From: Larix sibirica
Lineage: Eukaryota > Streptophyta > Pinopsida > Pinales > Pinaceae
Direction of reading: 5' to 3'
Length of the DNA: 52,992 bases
NCBI GenBank assembly: GCA_004151065.3
Contig: NWUY0304116796.1
Coordinates: 1-52,992, forward strand
Shown here one piece after another: positions 22,641 through 34,970 of the stretch. A program made the position numbers and the translations under genes. The notes beneath the pieces were generated by a model that worked only from the letters and a program-made list of their open reading frames with translations, made no database searches and was not told where the DNA came from. The first letter of the stretch is position 1. Every line of letters starts with the position of its first letter.

Positions 22641-25600
22641 TCCTCGAAGAGTCGCTTAAAATACAAATATAATTCAAGGATGGTGGGTTGGTCCCACTCG
22701 AACGTATGGAATAGGGAGGGAAAAGCACACTGGAATTTGTTGAGCTCATTGGTAAGATATTACATATATATAAAGCAATATCCTCTATTTGTACTTGGGA
22801 CCTGACTTTCAGTCTTCCTAGGGGACCTAAGAATTCATATACTCCTTTTTATATATAAACTATGCCTCATACATCACTGCCTTGGCAACTTAAACTAGGT
22901 CTGCTTAAGCCGCCGCCTTGGTTGCACCTTACTGACTGATTGGGGACGCCCCCCCCTACCTTATACTCCTTGGGACCTGAAACTACGCCTTCCTTAGTTG
23001 GACCTTCTTACTTTGGTTATTACCTTTTTTTCTTTGCATGCAATTTTTGATTAGGGAATCAGAAAATGGCCTATCTTTTGCCTAATTAAATCACGCTTTG
23101 TAACCCAGTTGACACAAACACCCCCCCTATTGTTACCCCAAAAATGGAAATAGAAAACATTTCTTATCTTTAGACACTAGGCGGTTAAGGGTTATATTGA
23201 ACACATACAATATACATCCTGGCGTCGATTCAGCTATTTATGTCTTTATGCCAAATAGTACAGTAAATTATTCACCTTATATATAATTGCACTCTGGCTG
23301 ACTAGGAAGGCTAGGGTAGAACGAGTATGCCTTTTATTATATGGGGATCGCTATAATACTTTGATTTATAGTTATTACAAAATTGATCTTTCAAAACGGG
23401 TTTTCCCGCGGGTGGGTGGTACACGACGGTACGGGGCCGAGCAAGTTAGTGAGGCACAGACATAGGGTGGGTACCAATAGCCAACATGAGTCCAGGAAAC
23501 TTTTTAATCCCAACATTGTAAATAGCCCACTCCCTGCCGGTCGAGAGCCAGCCACGAGGAGAGCCAGTAGGGTGGCTTTGCAACTTATTGTAGTTTTGTT
23601 TTTACATATATAAGAAAATTCCTTGTAACTCTATTTTTCATTATATGCATCAGACCTGGAAACAGCCCGAACAATCTTACTTGGGACCACCTCATATACA
23701 TAGCTCCTTTATTGCGTAACCTATAAGCAACACCCTGCCTTTAATACCATTGCCCGAATAAACTCTTGAAAAAGCCCATTATGCTTATTGATGGGCTATA
23801 ACATATTAAAATATAGCGTAAATGTGAAATAAATAACATAAATAAAGGCGGCTCTATATAAACCAACCCCGGTGAGGATTGAAGAGGCGAAAAGAAATAC
23901 AAAGTTTAAGAAGACTACGTACCTATTGCATATTAAACTGAAGATGAGGTGGGGAAACAAACGACCAATAAGTGTATTCCCTACAGCACAATTAGAGTTA
24001 TTATCTTATCTCCTTCTCACGTCCCGATATAAGAGTTTAATTATAAAAGCCCACTAAACTTACAACTTCCCCCCCCCCTTATGATAGACAACTGGTTGGA
24101 CATTTTCGACTCCCACTAGTGGTAGATAGACCCCGGTTATATAGATATTTATGCTTGGTCCACCCTCGGTTGTTAGACAGATAAAACTACCGCGTAAAGC
24201 CCCCGCATTCACGCTTTATGGGACACACACTTTAAGTACACCCTCCTTTTATGCTACTGCCAGCATTGGGGTGGGTTGGGCCCAAGCAACTTTGTTGACT
24301 GATTCACTTGCATAGACAACATAGTTTGAGCTTTGGAGATCACCGGACGACGAGCAACGGATAGATTTATCCCCAGAAGGAAATAGGCGTGGAGAAAAAA
24401 AAAGAATAAACTCGTCTATAAAATGTTACCGCACCTAAAGTAGGCCTATTTCAAGTAGATATGCTTAATGCATCTAAAGCAACACTGTTTGTGGCAGGCA
24501 CAGTGTAATTAATTAAAGCGGCACCAGGGTCTAGTTCAAAGGGGAATTACGAACGTGTGCTTTAGGTTAGGCTAGTCAGCTGATGCAGTCACAACCAACA
24601 ACTGCTATCTGCCTTTTTACAGAACTTAGTTTGAAATCAAGAAGGTTCGGAGAGCCAGCGAATAATTAATTCATATAAATAGGTTACCAGAGCGTTTTCA
24701 AATGCAAATAAGTTACCAGAGCGGAGTAACACTATAAATATTCATTATTTTAAGACATCTTCTTTATCTAATTTGAGTCTACAGGCGAGCCTTAGCAAGA
24801 CGGATCACAAAAAAAAGATTCTAGCGCATCAATTAATTATGATAGATCAAGAAGTATCCTTATTCAGTTCAATATGAAGGCACTATACCCTCGTAAGCTC
24901 CTCGAGTTGGTTGTAACAGATCGGGGTTTTAATAAAAAGTGATTATTATAGCAGCGGATGCGCAAGCATCAATTGAAGTCACTAAAAGTATATTGATTAG
25001 GAAAGAGCTTATTCTCCACATTGGTAAATGCCTTGGTGATAGAGCCTAGAGCTTCTAGAGGTTTCCCACCATCGTGGTTGGAACGCAGTGTGCGCAGCAC
25101 TGACTGATATAGTGGGAAAGCCTTTTTGGAACGTACATCCTGATGAAATATAGGCCTCGGGCGTTGGCATTTAGGAATAAAGTAAGCCTGACCAAAGCTA
25201 GCAAACTCCTACGTAGGCGTAGCATGGGGGCCTAAATTACTGGTCCTCCTGAAAGACAGGGCGGGCTGGAACACCTATACAATTGGATAAGAGCTCGTGG
25301 ATATCCTGCTCCATACAGGAAGCACGAACTCGGTGTATAAAGGTTAGCATTGCTGGGATTGATGCTCTTTGACCTTTCGACCTGGAGAAAAACTTACCTC
25401 CGAGGAAGACCAATTCTGCTTCGCTCAAATAAACCAACCTATGATCCTTCAAATTGACTGAATGACTGCCTGAGATCGAACTATCCCTCCTGATATGGTC
25501 TCTACTACTGACTTTCTACCTTCCCATTATACCTTCGAGCTGCCTTCATGACCGGAGATTGAACCAGAGAACTGATTGATATCTCAATTTAGACCACCCT

Positions 25601-26000
25601 GATGGATTTCGATTCTTGTCCCAGCCTGCCCGCCTCTTCTACTAGCCTTTATACCAGCCTCGCTCGGTTTAGTTCGTCAAGCCACATGGCTGCTCAATGG
25701 TTTCTTTCTTTTAGTGGGGAACATTCCTTCTATCTGCGGTAAGGGTACTTCTATCTCGGGTATGTTATTAAATGTAACTGTGTACGTGGTGATGTGTTCC
25801 TTCTCCTCTCGGCCATTGATAGGGGATGGACTACTTCTCCTATCAAGTATGGGTGTGATGTTTAATGGGATAAGGTGAACGGGGTGAAAGTATATAAAAA
25901 AGAATTGCCAATGCCAATCAACATCGACTATCGAATTTACTACCAGCATGGAGTACCACCAGCATCAAGTGCATAAATCGGCATAAGTAGCCCCCCCTGC
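22640..26000. other. Spacer; one unassigned 71-codon minus frame
   Basis: A direct 17-bp repeat, AAATA(G/A)GTTACCAGAGCG, lies at 24677 and 24706 (29-bp period). The frame at 25237-25452 (-) has balanced, gene-like composition (residues such as LSEAELVFLGGKFFSRSKGQ) but I recognise no family. Other frames (23383-23613, 25677-25949) show no motif. Confidence 0.4.
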
Positions 26001-26009
26001 TGTGTGAGA

Positions 26010-26165
26010 TGAGGCCCTCCCATTGTATTAGATCATATTGTATTAGCGGATCAGTCGGTCGGGTAGCGGAGCCCATTGTACGGAGTCGATCAGTCAGTCA
26101 ATTAGTAGAACCAAGTGTATTAGAGCCGAGGCAAGTGTATTATTGCAGTCAATTAGCCCGGCCCC
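26010..26165 (+). repeat. Degenerate ATTGTATTAG/GTCAGTCAATTAG repeat
   Basis: ATTGTATTAGATC, ATTGTATTAGCGGATCAG, AGTGTATTAGAGCCGAGGCA and AGTGTATTATTGCAG alternate with GATCAGTCGGTCGGGTAG, GATCAGTCAGTCAATTAG and GTCAATTAG. Confidence 0.6.
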
Positions 26166-26690
26166 CCTATCGAAGTAATTAATTCGGCACAGTGAAGCAA
26201 GAGCAAATTACCCGAATGTGTCTCCCATTGCTGCTTATGAAGAGAGATTCATCCCACCATCCAGCTTATTTACCACTGCTTTCTCCTCCGTAAAGGTCCA
26301 CATTCTTCACCTCAAATGCATCTACATTGAATAACTAAATGTGTATCGAAATTGCTATCTCATAATCTCATATATAATGTATTCTTAATCGCTCTTCTCA
26401 GTGATGGATCGTTTGTGGAAGAATGCCCACCCAAACTACCCGACTTCTCGGTTATAGATCGTGCTAGATGGTCCTCGCAACTAAAGTTCCTCGCCCTTAC
26501 CTTTGAGTGGGTGGGGATTGGACCAATAGAATGGGACTAGGCGTGGTACGAATGGGTATTTTATTCCTCGATCTCAGGCTGACCCGCTAAAATGTCTACC
26601 AGCCCGAACAGATAGGCCTTTCCAAACATTTTTGCTTTCTCTGTCCTTTCGTTTAAACCCTGAATCTGCTTCTATACCTTACCAGTAAAT
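26166..26690. other. Spacer without recognisable gene
   Basis: No motif was found. The 62-codon frame at 26352-26540 is unassigned. Confidence 0.45.
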
Positions 26691-26695
26691 ATAAC

Positions 26696-26743
26696 CCGAC
26701 CTTAGCGGTGTGAGGATAGGCAAGCTATCCTTACAGAAGTCGG
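26696..26743 (+). other. Two-stem hairpin
   Basis: An inner stem TGTGAGGATAG/CTATCCTTACA (26709-26719 with 26725-26735) has one G-T pair and a 5-base loop GCAAG. An outer stem CCGAC/GTCGG (26696-26700 with 26739-26743) is separated from it by unequal bulges. It is one of the strongest inverted repeats I noticed. It is not tRNA-like. It could be an RNA-processing or 3'-end stabilising structure, or chance. Confidence 0.6.
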
Positions 26744-27340
26744 AAGGGAAGATAGGTTTTTGAACCGCTCATCAAGCCGAACGGTATTTAGATTCTCGTC
26801 AAATATATAAAGGCAATCGAGGAAAGCCGGGCCTATCGGAAAGGTTCTCGTTGGTGAGGTGGGTGATTCAATGGTCGAGCTTTCCAGTGCAGCAGGAGGG
26901 TAGGCCAGAGATACAGTCAGTTGGGCAGGCAGGCCAGCATGAGTAGATCTGGTCCCGTAAGTGCAGCCGGATGCTATTTAATGGGTTCTTCCTCTTTGTC
27001 GGGTGGGGTCAGTGGTGCATTGAAGGTTGGTAAATCCTGAATGAGGAAAGGCGGTGCATCGTGCGTGTTTTGAGCTTTTGAGTGCATCTTTCCCGGGCCT
27101 AAAGTCCGTAAGTTTAGTTTAGCTTGGGTTCCATTCCAACTTGAGTATCAGCTTTCTTTCGTTCGTTAAAGCAAGGGCCCGTCGTTGTTGCATCCGGTAG
27201 GTACAATCAAGTGATTGTTTCGTAGCGTTCAGCTTTCGTTAGTCCAGTCCAGGTAGAAACATTCCCCTATGTAGCGGTAGAAGGAGGGATATTATGTATG
27301 GCTGCTATGTTCTCTCTGTGGGGAATATGTATGTCCGCAT
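26744..27340. other. Spacer without recognisable gene
   Basis: Nothing was recognised apart from loose purine-rich repetition near 26890-26940. Confidence 0.45.
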
Positions 27341-28571
27341 GAACAAGTGAAACGTATAGATGCGAGTCTCACATGTTCGTACCAAAGTCTGTCTGTAGCG
27401 TAGCTGTAGTCCACACTCAGAACTATTAGCTGTAGTGTAAGTACTACTATTAGCTTCCTATAAGAACTACTATAGGTTCAAAAGTATATTCCCAAGGCAT
27501 AGGTATGATTCTGAGGGTCCCAAGTAGGAGTGTCAGGAGGGTGCCAAGTAGTAGGGTATGAGGCATAGGTTACCTAGGCTAGTCTCACCAAAGGAGTTTC
27601 AGGGCCCTCGCCAACGTCGCCATTGCCGCCGCAGTGAGCAGTGAAAGGATAAGGTGGTGGGAGTTTTTCATTGCCATGGAAAGGTTAAACTTATAGATGT
27701 GATATATCCTATATTAACACGTAGGACCATATGGATTGAACGGGTAAGCACGGCTGCTCTCCCTGTGGACTTTTTTCCATTGGTCTGTAGCCCCTCCTTG
27801 TGTGTGGCACCTCCCTGGATGATGGTGAAATGAAGAACCTGCACAAACAACCCACCTGTAGCCCAGGTATAAAAATATTATGTAGAAAGGTGTAAATGAT
27901 GAGAGCCGTTGGAAGCTAGCTAGAGTGAATTTAGTTTGAGATAGATCCCCGCCGGGTATATAAACGTAGTATATATGCGGACACGTAGTATAGAGTAGAG
28001 ATCGCTAGTATCAGAAGAAGTTGTACTGGAAAGGACACGTCTCAATGCGATATAATCTTAGGTGGTCTATCAGAGAGGAGGACACAACTTTATAGCTTCT
28101 TCGCTAGAGTTCAGGGGACACATCTAATTGGTGTTGTTTGGTGGAGAGTAGGTCTTCTCTTTTTCAAAGGAATGTGGAGACGGACCTTTTAAGTAGCGAG
28201 CTCTCAGCGACCAGAAGCCACTTGTTGTTGGCTTGGCGGGGCTCCTCCCGGTAGAATGGGTAAACAACTGGTCTGTCATTATAGCAAGTTCAACGTATCC
28301 ATGCGAGCTCTTATAGTAATAGGTTGTATTAGACCAATGTTAAAACGTATATATGCGAGGAGTGGCGGTAGTTAAGCAACACTGGTCCTTCCCCCTCAAC
28401 ACTTGCAGAGGAAGATCGCTACCGCTCTTGCCTCCTTGACTTGCCAATACGGAACCGACGAGTAGTTCCCGCATATGCTTGCCGATGCTGCTGATGAACA
28501 TGGTGTTCCTACAATGGCTGTCAGCGGAAGTTAGGGGTTCGCTCCGGTGCCTTCACTCACACGACTTAATT

Positions 28572-28583
28572 GCCCTGCAGGGC
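28572..28583. repeat. Perfect 12-bp palindrome
   Basis: GCCCTGCAGGGC. It does not extend further. No function is inferred. Confidence 0.6.
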
Positions 28584-28835
28584 TTGCACGACATCCTACT
28601 CGTAGGGAAACTTCCTCAAAAGGTATGGTTCTTTTAGCAGAATTTTGACTTTATTTACCCAGATGAGGAGGTATCATCTGACCCCAGTAAAAGGCAATCT
28701 TATAACGACAAAATTGGTGAATGAGGATGAGCAAGGATACGAGCCGCTCCCCCGACCTAATAAGGGGGAGGTTTTGTGAATTCGATTCAACTCATCCAAC
28801 AACCATTTTAGTTCAAGCGAAGGATAGTTCGCTGA

Positions 28836-29970
28836 GCTCTAACAACAACTCCCCTATTGCCGTTCAGGTTCCGTAGAACAGGGAGAACAGGATCTCTGGC
28901 TGCTGATTGAACGGTTTAAAGTATTGAATTTCCCGATGATGGGGAAAAGATCTTATCCAACATGATCTCAACTCATCTTTATAGAGATACTAAAGAGATA
29001 TAAATTGAATGTATTGGAATGTTGTATTGAACAGAGAACAACGTGTATGCTTTAACTCCCATACTCTATTTTTGGCTCTTTCTTCCACAAAGTAAGAGAA
29101 GAAAGCCCTACCGCTGTTGTTTTAAGCAGTAGTGTCAGAAATTTGATTTCGATTCTAGATAGAGAGTTCCGGACACTTGCTTATTAGTCCCTACTAGCCT
29201 TAGCCCTATGGGAGGACTGTAGTTCCGTTCAAGCCTGCCGACAACAAACAGGGTCCATGAAGTTCCATGGAAACCAGCCTTACCTTAAGAGAAGGAGAAC
29301 CTATGGTGGCTGCATGGCTCAATAAATATGTTATATGTAACCAAGCATGGCTCAATAATGACAATTGTTTGAAACGTCTGCAAGTCCAAGTTCAACGTAA
29401 AAAGTCAAATCTATTTTACTTGCCAAATAAGTTAAGTAAGGTTAACCCATAGAATATATGGCAATATCATATCTTAAGCGGGCACATACAAATGGCATAA
29501 ATTTGGAGTTTTTAGTAGTAGTTCTGTCTGCTATGGCAAGTAGTTCTGCTGGTGAGTTCTTCCAACTAGGTCTTCGTAAACGTCTCTATTGAGCGTTGTA
29601 TCTCAATTGCCAGGACGTAGAGATGCGAGTAAGCTCTCACTCAATGCTCCTATTGAATTCAGGTTCCCAAGTGCAGAAGTTGAACGATTTATCTATGCGT
29701 GCATCATATATTAATAGTGTCTCTAACGAGCGATATCCATCCCAGCAGACGTGGAATCCTGCCTGGGCCTTGTTCGTTATGCGCTGGAACGGGACTGGAA
29801 CTCCGAACTCCCATACGAGAACTCTAACACTCCCCTATGTGGGTTGGAGCAGGGAGACCTCTCAGGAGGATGCTCTGGTTGAACGGTTTCGAAACAACGT
29901 ATATATGCAAGTAAATAAGCTCATACTAAGTCCCCTATTGTTGAGTTCAGGTTGGTGCAGAACTCGTAGA
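28836..29970 (+). repeat. Composite long repeat, four diverged units
   Basis: Four stretches share the order (G/A)AGCTCT, AACACTCCCCTATTG, GTTCAGGTTCC, GTAGAAC and GTTGAACGGTTT: about 28836-28917, 29630-29690, 29817-29893 and 29925-29975. The ATGCGAG-family core lies at the joints of the second and third, as at 29613-29639 and 29894-29924. The short family therefore seems to be part of a larger unit here. Confidence 0.55.
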
Positions 29971-30076
29971 ACAACTTAGAGAAGATGCATCATCATACAT
30001 GAATGGCTCTCTCTCTAGTGCAGCATGTATCCGACCTTCTTAGGCCTGCTGCCACGAGGTCAACGTCATCAAAAAA

Positions 30077-30604
30077 CATGGTTACTATATCAGAAAATCC
30101 AGTTTAGATACCCGGATGAGATAGATTTGTATCCGACCCAAGATTTGTTATTCTACAAAAATGGAGAATTAGACAAAGTTATGGAATCTGAACGACCAAC
30201 TACATGGGGATTGAAACGACTCTATGCGAGATATTTTATATTAACTATTTCATTGTTGTTGATCGGACAAGTTCCACGTCTATATGTGCATATCATATGT
30301 GAAAACGTAGGGATACATGTTATTGTGAAAACGACATAGGGATGCATGTTATGAGGGCCAATAATCCCAATGGACCAAGAGAAACAATATGAAAGGGTAT
30401 AGTTCAGTACAGACAAAGATATGCATTTGAAAACATAACATATTGTGTTTGTTTGTTGAACATGACAAGTTAAACGACTCTATGCGAGTCCTAGTTGTTC
30501 TCTGCGGATTGATACTTAGAATTGGAATCCCGCTTGATTAGAGAAACTTCCGGAAATATGGCATGATTACTATATCTGAAAATCCAGTTTAGATACCCAA
30601 TGAG
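30077..30604 (+). repeat. 44-bp direct repeat pair
   Basis: CATGGTTACTATATCAGAAA and the following AATCCAGTTTAGATACCCGG (30077-30120) recur with four or five differences at 30561-30604. A more distant relative (TTATTTACCCAGATGAGGAG) lies at about 28652. Confidence 0.8.
30299..30353 (+). repeat. Tandem pair, 26/29-bp units
   Basis: GTGAAAACGTAGGGATACAT plus GTTATT, then GTGAAAACGACATAGGGATG plus CATGTTATG. The second copy has a 3-bp insertion. Confidence 0.85.
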
Positions 30605-30841
30605 TAGTATATCCCAGAAAAGGCAATATTATTTAGAAAAAAACTAGCTAATTAGAAGAAGGGTTTTGGAGATTATCCAACTCAACATTGGTCCCATTTC
30701 ATTTTCATATCTTAAGATTCTTGCATTTACACATACATTGAAATGGCAAATTAAAGTATATATATATGTGAGTATCCTATGTTAACACGTAGGGACCATG
30801 GATAAAAAAAAATAAGCTTCTTCACTTGCCGCTAGGTTCTC

Positions 30842-30949
30842 TTATTTCTTTCTTTCTTTCTTGGCACATTTCAACCCATAGAGAGCTATGGAGATCGGCC
30901 CCTTCTTTTATCTAGAGAAAGCTATGGAGACCGGCCTCTTCTTTTATCT
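30842..30949 (+). repeat. (TTTC)n and a tandem 34/36-bp pair
   Basis: A TTTCTTTC run lies at 30845-30862. At 30880-30913 and 30914-30949 two adjacent copies read AGAG(A)(A)AGCTATGGAGA(T/C)CGGCC then (C/T)CTTCTTTTATCT. Confidence 0.85.
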
Positions 30950-31079
30950 TTGTCTAGGAGTAGAAGGATGGAGTTATAGAGAGAATCGGATTGAAATCTA
31001 GATATAACTTATTCTTATGCACAAGGTTACAGGCTTCATCTTCTGCTGATAGGCTGAGGCTCCTTCTTAACTACTCATT

Positions 31080-31480
31080 CTATGTAGAGTTGTAGGTAGT
31101 AGTAGGTATGGCGGCTGCAATGAGGTCTCCACGAGATGTTGTTCGTAAGTGAAAAACATGTCTCTCAATGTCTTTGTCTATGCCCTCTCTCCTAAGATCA
31201 ATGCGCTGCAATGGGGAATTTGGTTCCCGCCTCTTATGCCTTCTCACAGGGGAATGAGGGGTGCTACCAACCTCACACTTCCTACTTTCTATTTCAGAAT
31301 AACTGTCTTTCTCTTTATGGAATTGGCATAGAAACCTGGCATTTCCACTGGACATGGATTTCACGTTTATTATTGTGTGATGTGCACCCCGTACTACTCT
31401 CGGCAGCATATGTTTATAAGGCATTATCAGTGGGTTCCCAAACTGAAACCAGAAGCCATCAATCAGTTAGAAGGCATTAA
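31080..31480. other. Overlapping unassigned frames on both strands
   Basis: Frames at 31080-31424 (-, 114 codons), 31149-31331 (+) and 31211-31480 (+) overlap. None has a recognisable domain, and they oppose each other, so at most one could be real. Confidence 0.3.
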
Positions 31481-32410
31481 ATGTAAGTGACCGTCCAACA
31501 GACAGAATCCATGTATATTTCGTAGAGATGGATTTAACATAACATATTTTGTGGTTCACAGACAGACAACAAGTTGGGACTCAAAGTTGAGCTACTATAC
31601 ACCTTACTTATTTATTTCATTTCACTAAAATGGAGAATGTTTGTTTTTCAAATATGTCCCAACAAACCAACCATGGATTGATTCAAGGTTGTGTAGTCAG
31701 CAGGGTATGTATGGGGGGGTGCTAAGGCCATGAAAAGTGAAACCTATTTTACTTATTGGGTGGGGGGCGTACCTCTAACCCCTCCGGGTCGTATATATGC
31801 GATTCTCATAGAAGACATTGGCACCTTACATTGAGTAGTAGTTAGTGATCAACACACTTGGAACTTGGAGCAACACCTACCTGGCATTTTGAAACCTTCT
31901 TGCTGGCGCAATACCCTATGAACTGGACTCTGTAAGGTCTTCTCTATTGGCTCCTGACCTCAACTAGCGGGTTCCTTCGCTACTTACCAATTAATTGTGT
32001 CAGAGCCTTATCGGAACTTACACTACTAACAGAGGCACCTTTACCACTACTAACACAACAAATTGGGAGACTACTATGTATGGGTATGGTGGCTAGTCTA
32101 TGCTAGCGTGTTTCACCCATCATCAAAGCTGGAGACAAGGTCTAGTAATGGAGAAAAAAAGAAGCTTCTTCACTAGAGCAACTCTTATAAGGGGTTTATT
32201 ATTTCTTTTTCAGCGGTGGATACGACAATAAAGCAAGTAGTAGACAAGTAGTAGAGCGGAAACAAACTAGTAGTAGGGTAGGCTTAAGAAAATAATAGCT
32301 TTACGGCTTTCTCTTTTTCAAAGAATGGAAACTAACTAGATTTCTTCTTATTTTCTTTGGACAAGTTCAATGTCTATATGCGACACGTAGAGATGCGCTA
32401 GTTTCACATG

Positions 32411-34370
32411 TTCGTACCTTGGCTTTATTCACAGCTTCTATTTCTGCACTACTGCAGCAGCTAGGGCTTCTGAACTACTACTAATTAGAAAACATGTTTG
32501 TACCTTGGCTTTATTCATAGAGATAAAAGCATAGTTTTTGTAAGTCCCAGGAGGCAGGAAGCACCACATAGCAAGTTGTGAAAGAGGTTTAGCAGCGGAA
32601 ACAAACGAATAAAAGGGTAAGTTCTTATAGGTAGGCCAGGTGGAAGGTATAAAGTCATCTATGTTCGGTTGGTTTATAAATTAGTCACGCTAGCTAATAA
32701 TATAATTCGGAAGGGTCGAAGTTGAAAAGGGTTTCTATTTCAAATATAACCAACCATAACCTGCTTAGTAATTCTAATAAGGAGAGTAATACTCATAGCT
32801 TAAAGTGATACACATAGTACGTGTATTAGTTGCAACTACTCTGTTCTATAACATTGATGCACATTTTAGATATAAATAGTAATGGTTCTAGCACTATGTA
32901 ACATGAACATGATTAAACCTGATTTATATATAGTATGGCTTAGTTTATATAGAGCATGTAGAATGATAACCAAGCTTTTGTATGTCTTCATATTAGTTAT
33001 GCTTACTAAATTACACATGACACATGCAAAATAACTAGTACCCCCTAAGCGTGTTAGCTCTTTCATTACCCCGGGATATAAACTAGGTTATAATTACATT
33101 GCTTTATCATTACTATTAGGATCTGAATAAAATAAGAGTATTATTTCCATTTTCTCAAATCTTGTCGGAGCAAACGGAGAGGATGGAGAGTTTGAGTCAA
33201 ATCAGCTCTCTCATTGGATCAGCTCTCATCGGAGTTTTATTAAGATTCATTAGTCCCAACACCCCTATTATCTTTTTTGTTTGTCTAGGGCTTGTCTCTT
33301 AAAGGCTTTCACTCTTCTTATTGGGGGAAACCTCTTACTATTTTATAATTGCAGCTAGAAGGTAGAATATTAGCTTGGAGAGGAGAGCTCCTACTGCAAA
33401 TACATGGAATAGATATAACACATGAGCTTCCAGAATATCCTGCTCTTTGTATTGCTTCTTTACTAGTGATGAGTCCTCAAGTTTGGTAGATAGGTAGGAT
33501 TTAATATAAGATTTATACTTTAGGAATAATAATTAAGATTATGTTTGGATATAAGTTATTATAGATCTTAAGACTTGTCTTAGGAGTTTTCTTTTACTAT
33601 TATAAGTAGAATAAGTTAACAAGCTATTAGTTATTAAGTCTTTAGAGCTCTTTGGAAAGGGAAGTCTTATTTATTAGTTAATAGATAGAGTAAGAAGTCT
33701 ATTTGTAGAAGTATAAAGCTTTTGGAATAGTAGGATCATTTATAAGAGAGAACAACTTAGGAGGTAGGTATCTTTTATAAGTTGGATAGTCTTGTATCAA
33801 TAAAGGATTAGTATATGATGTTTAAGAGTTTATTATGTTGAAGGAGCTTTTGAAGAGTAAAGTATAGGGACTTACCTTTATGATTTATTATATAGCTCAG
33901 GAAGGCGTTTTTATACACTTGAAATACTAATTAGGCCACGTACTCGCTACAATCGTTACAGTAAACTCCTTAACAACCCGTGTGCACTAAACTGTTCCTG
34001 CACTAAACTGTTCCTGTAATAACAAACTCATAGCACAGGCTCCCTCTAAGAAGAAAGACAGAAAGCAGTTACATAAGCACAAGCCCTCTTATCATAAAGG
34101 AACAATACCCAAAGAGCCAACCGCAAAGTAGCAACCCACATCGGGGGAGCACCAAGACGCTCTAGCCACTTCTACTGGGTAAAAAACAAGTGCTGCTTCT
34201 CAGTAAACTACTCAGTCAATTGAATCTGCCTCGGCTACCTTCACTGGCTCCGCTGCTACCTTAGCTGGTGAACAAACGCGCTAGCAACCTTATTTTTTAA
34301 CCATTTACAACGTAGTACATTCATTATTATATCGTGGGAGTTACTCGTTGGATATTTAGGAGTTAAACCC
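32411..34370. other. AT-rich spacer
   Basis: No gene was recognised. The part at about 33480-33900 consists of loosely repeated TTAGGAATAATA/AAGTCTTTAG-type units. An exact 16-bp tandem duplication (CACTAAACTGTTCCTG) lies at 33985-34016. Confidence 0.5.
33985..34016 (+). repeat. Exact 16-bp tandem duplication
   Basis: CACTAAACTGTTCCTG appears twice with no gap and no mismatch, so it is recent compared with the surrounding drifted repeats. Confidence 0.95.
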
Positions 34371-34379
34371 CAACCTAAC

Positions 34380-34970
34380 CACAGAGATTGGGAACACAAC
34401 TCGTTGGCTGGGAATGCCTCGTATATGAAGTGCAGTGGGTAGACAGCAGAGGCAAAGTAGGGAAAGGCAAAGGTATCACCATCAGTTCGAGAGCGAGATC
34501 GTCGATACCCAGAAGCTTCAAAGCAAACAGATCCAATTGTGGAGTCGCTGGCTCGAGCAGTTTCAGTTCCAGCTTACATACCAGTGCCAGTTCAAGCAGC
34601 ATATCTCGTTGCGGCACACGTTTAGGAGGAAAATATAGCCCCAGATCAATATGGAGTTCGATATTTAGGAGCAAGCAGCAAAGGCACTCGCGGGTTCATT
34701 AGTAGTTTACCCAATACCCCTTCCAGTCCTAAAGCCAGAGCTTCCAGCTTCTCTTTGCTAAGTTCCAAAGCTAGTTGATGACCCAGTTGTTGTTCCACCA
34801 GCGGCATATATAGTTCCAGGTTAAGTTTATCTCATTTACTCCGCAGCAACTGACCCAGCATTCGAGCCAATTCGAGTACCGGAGCCAGCATTTGAGTCAG
34901 TTTATATTCCAGGTCGAAAGCCATCATAACCCGTTCAAGCTCCATATCATATCGAGACCGAGTTGGGGTT
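34380..34970 (-). repeat. GCT/CTG-rich cryptic repeat, minus-strand copy
   Basis: On the minus strand this is rich in CTGGAACTG, GCTGCT and GATACC strings and resembles the family at 7565-8650. Minus-strand frames of 99 codons (34375-34674) and about 50 codons, and plus-strand frames at 34388-34702 and 34435-34638, coexist because the triplet phase suppresses stops in several frames at once. No domain is recognisable. Confidence 0.5.

Larger units (their letters stand above)
27341..32410 (+). repeat. Field of ATGCGAG-family repeats
   Basis: At least 15 recognisable copies in one orientation: 27341-27375, 27682-27715, 27961-27980, 28033-28056, 28284-28315, 28338-28360, 29613-29639, 29894-29924, 30209-30238, 30265-30300, 30463-30493, 30744-30780, 31787-31810, 32359-32383 and 32384-32410. 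The best conserved core is ACGT(C/A)T(A/C)(T/C)ATGCGAG. Most copies are preceded by GACAAGTT(A/C)A and followed by TCTCATAT. The last two abut head to tail, and the sequence ending them (CACATGTTCGTACC) is shared with the copy at 27341. Intervening DNA has no recognisable gene. The 127-codon frame at 29596-29979 and the 104-codon frame at 30025-30339 are made of repeat sequence. Confidence 0.7.

Noticed and set aside
25237-25452. 71-codon minus frame with gene-like composition
   Set aside because: No family recognised and no neighbours to support it; left unassigned and not called.
29596-29979. 127-codon plus-strand frame
   Set aside because: Built from the composite repeat units; the product would be repeat sequence.
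27341-32410. CRISPR-like array of ATGCGAG repeats
   Set aside because: Spacing is irregular (25 to 1000 bp), repeats are diverged and the context is eukaryotic organellar.
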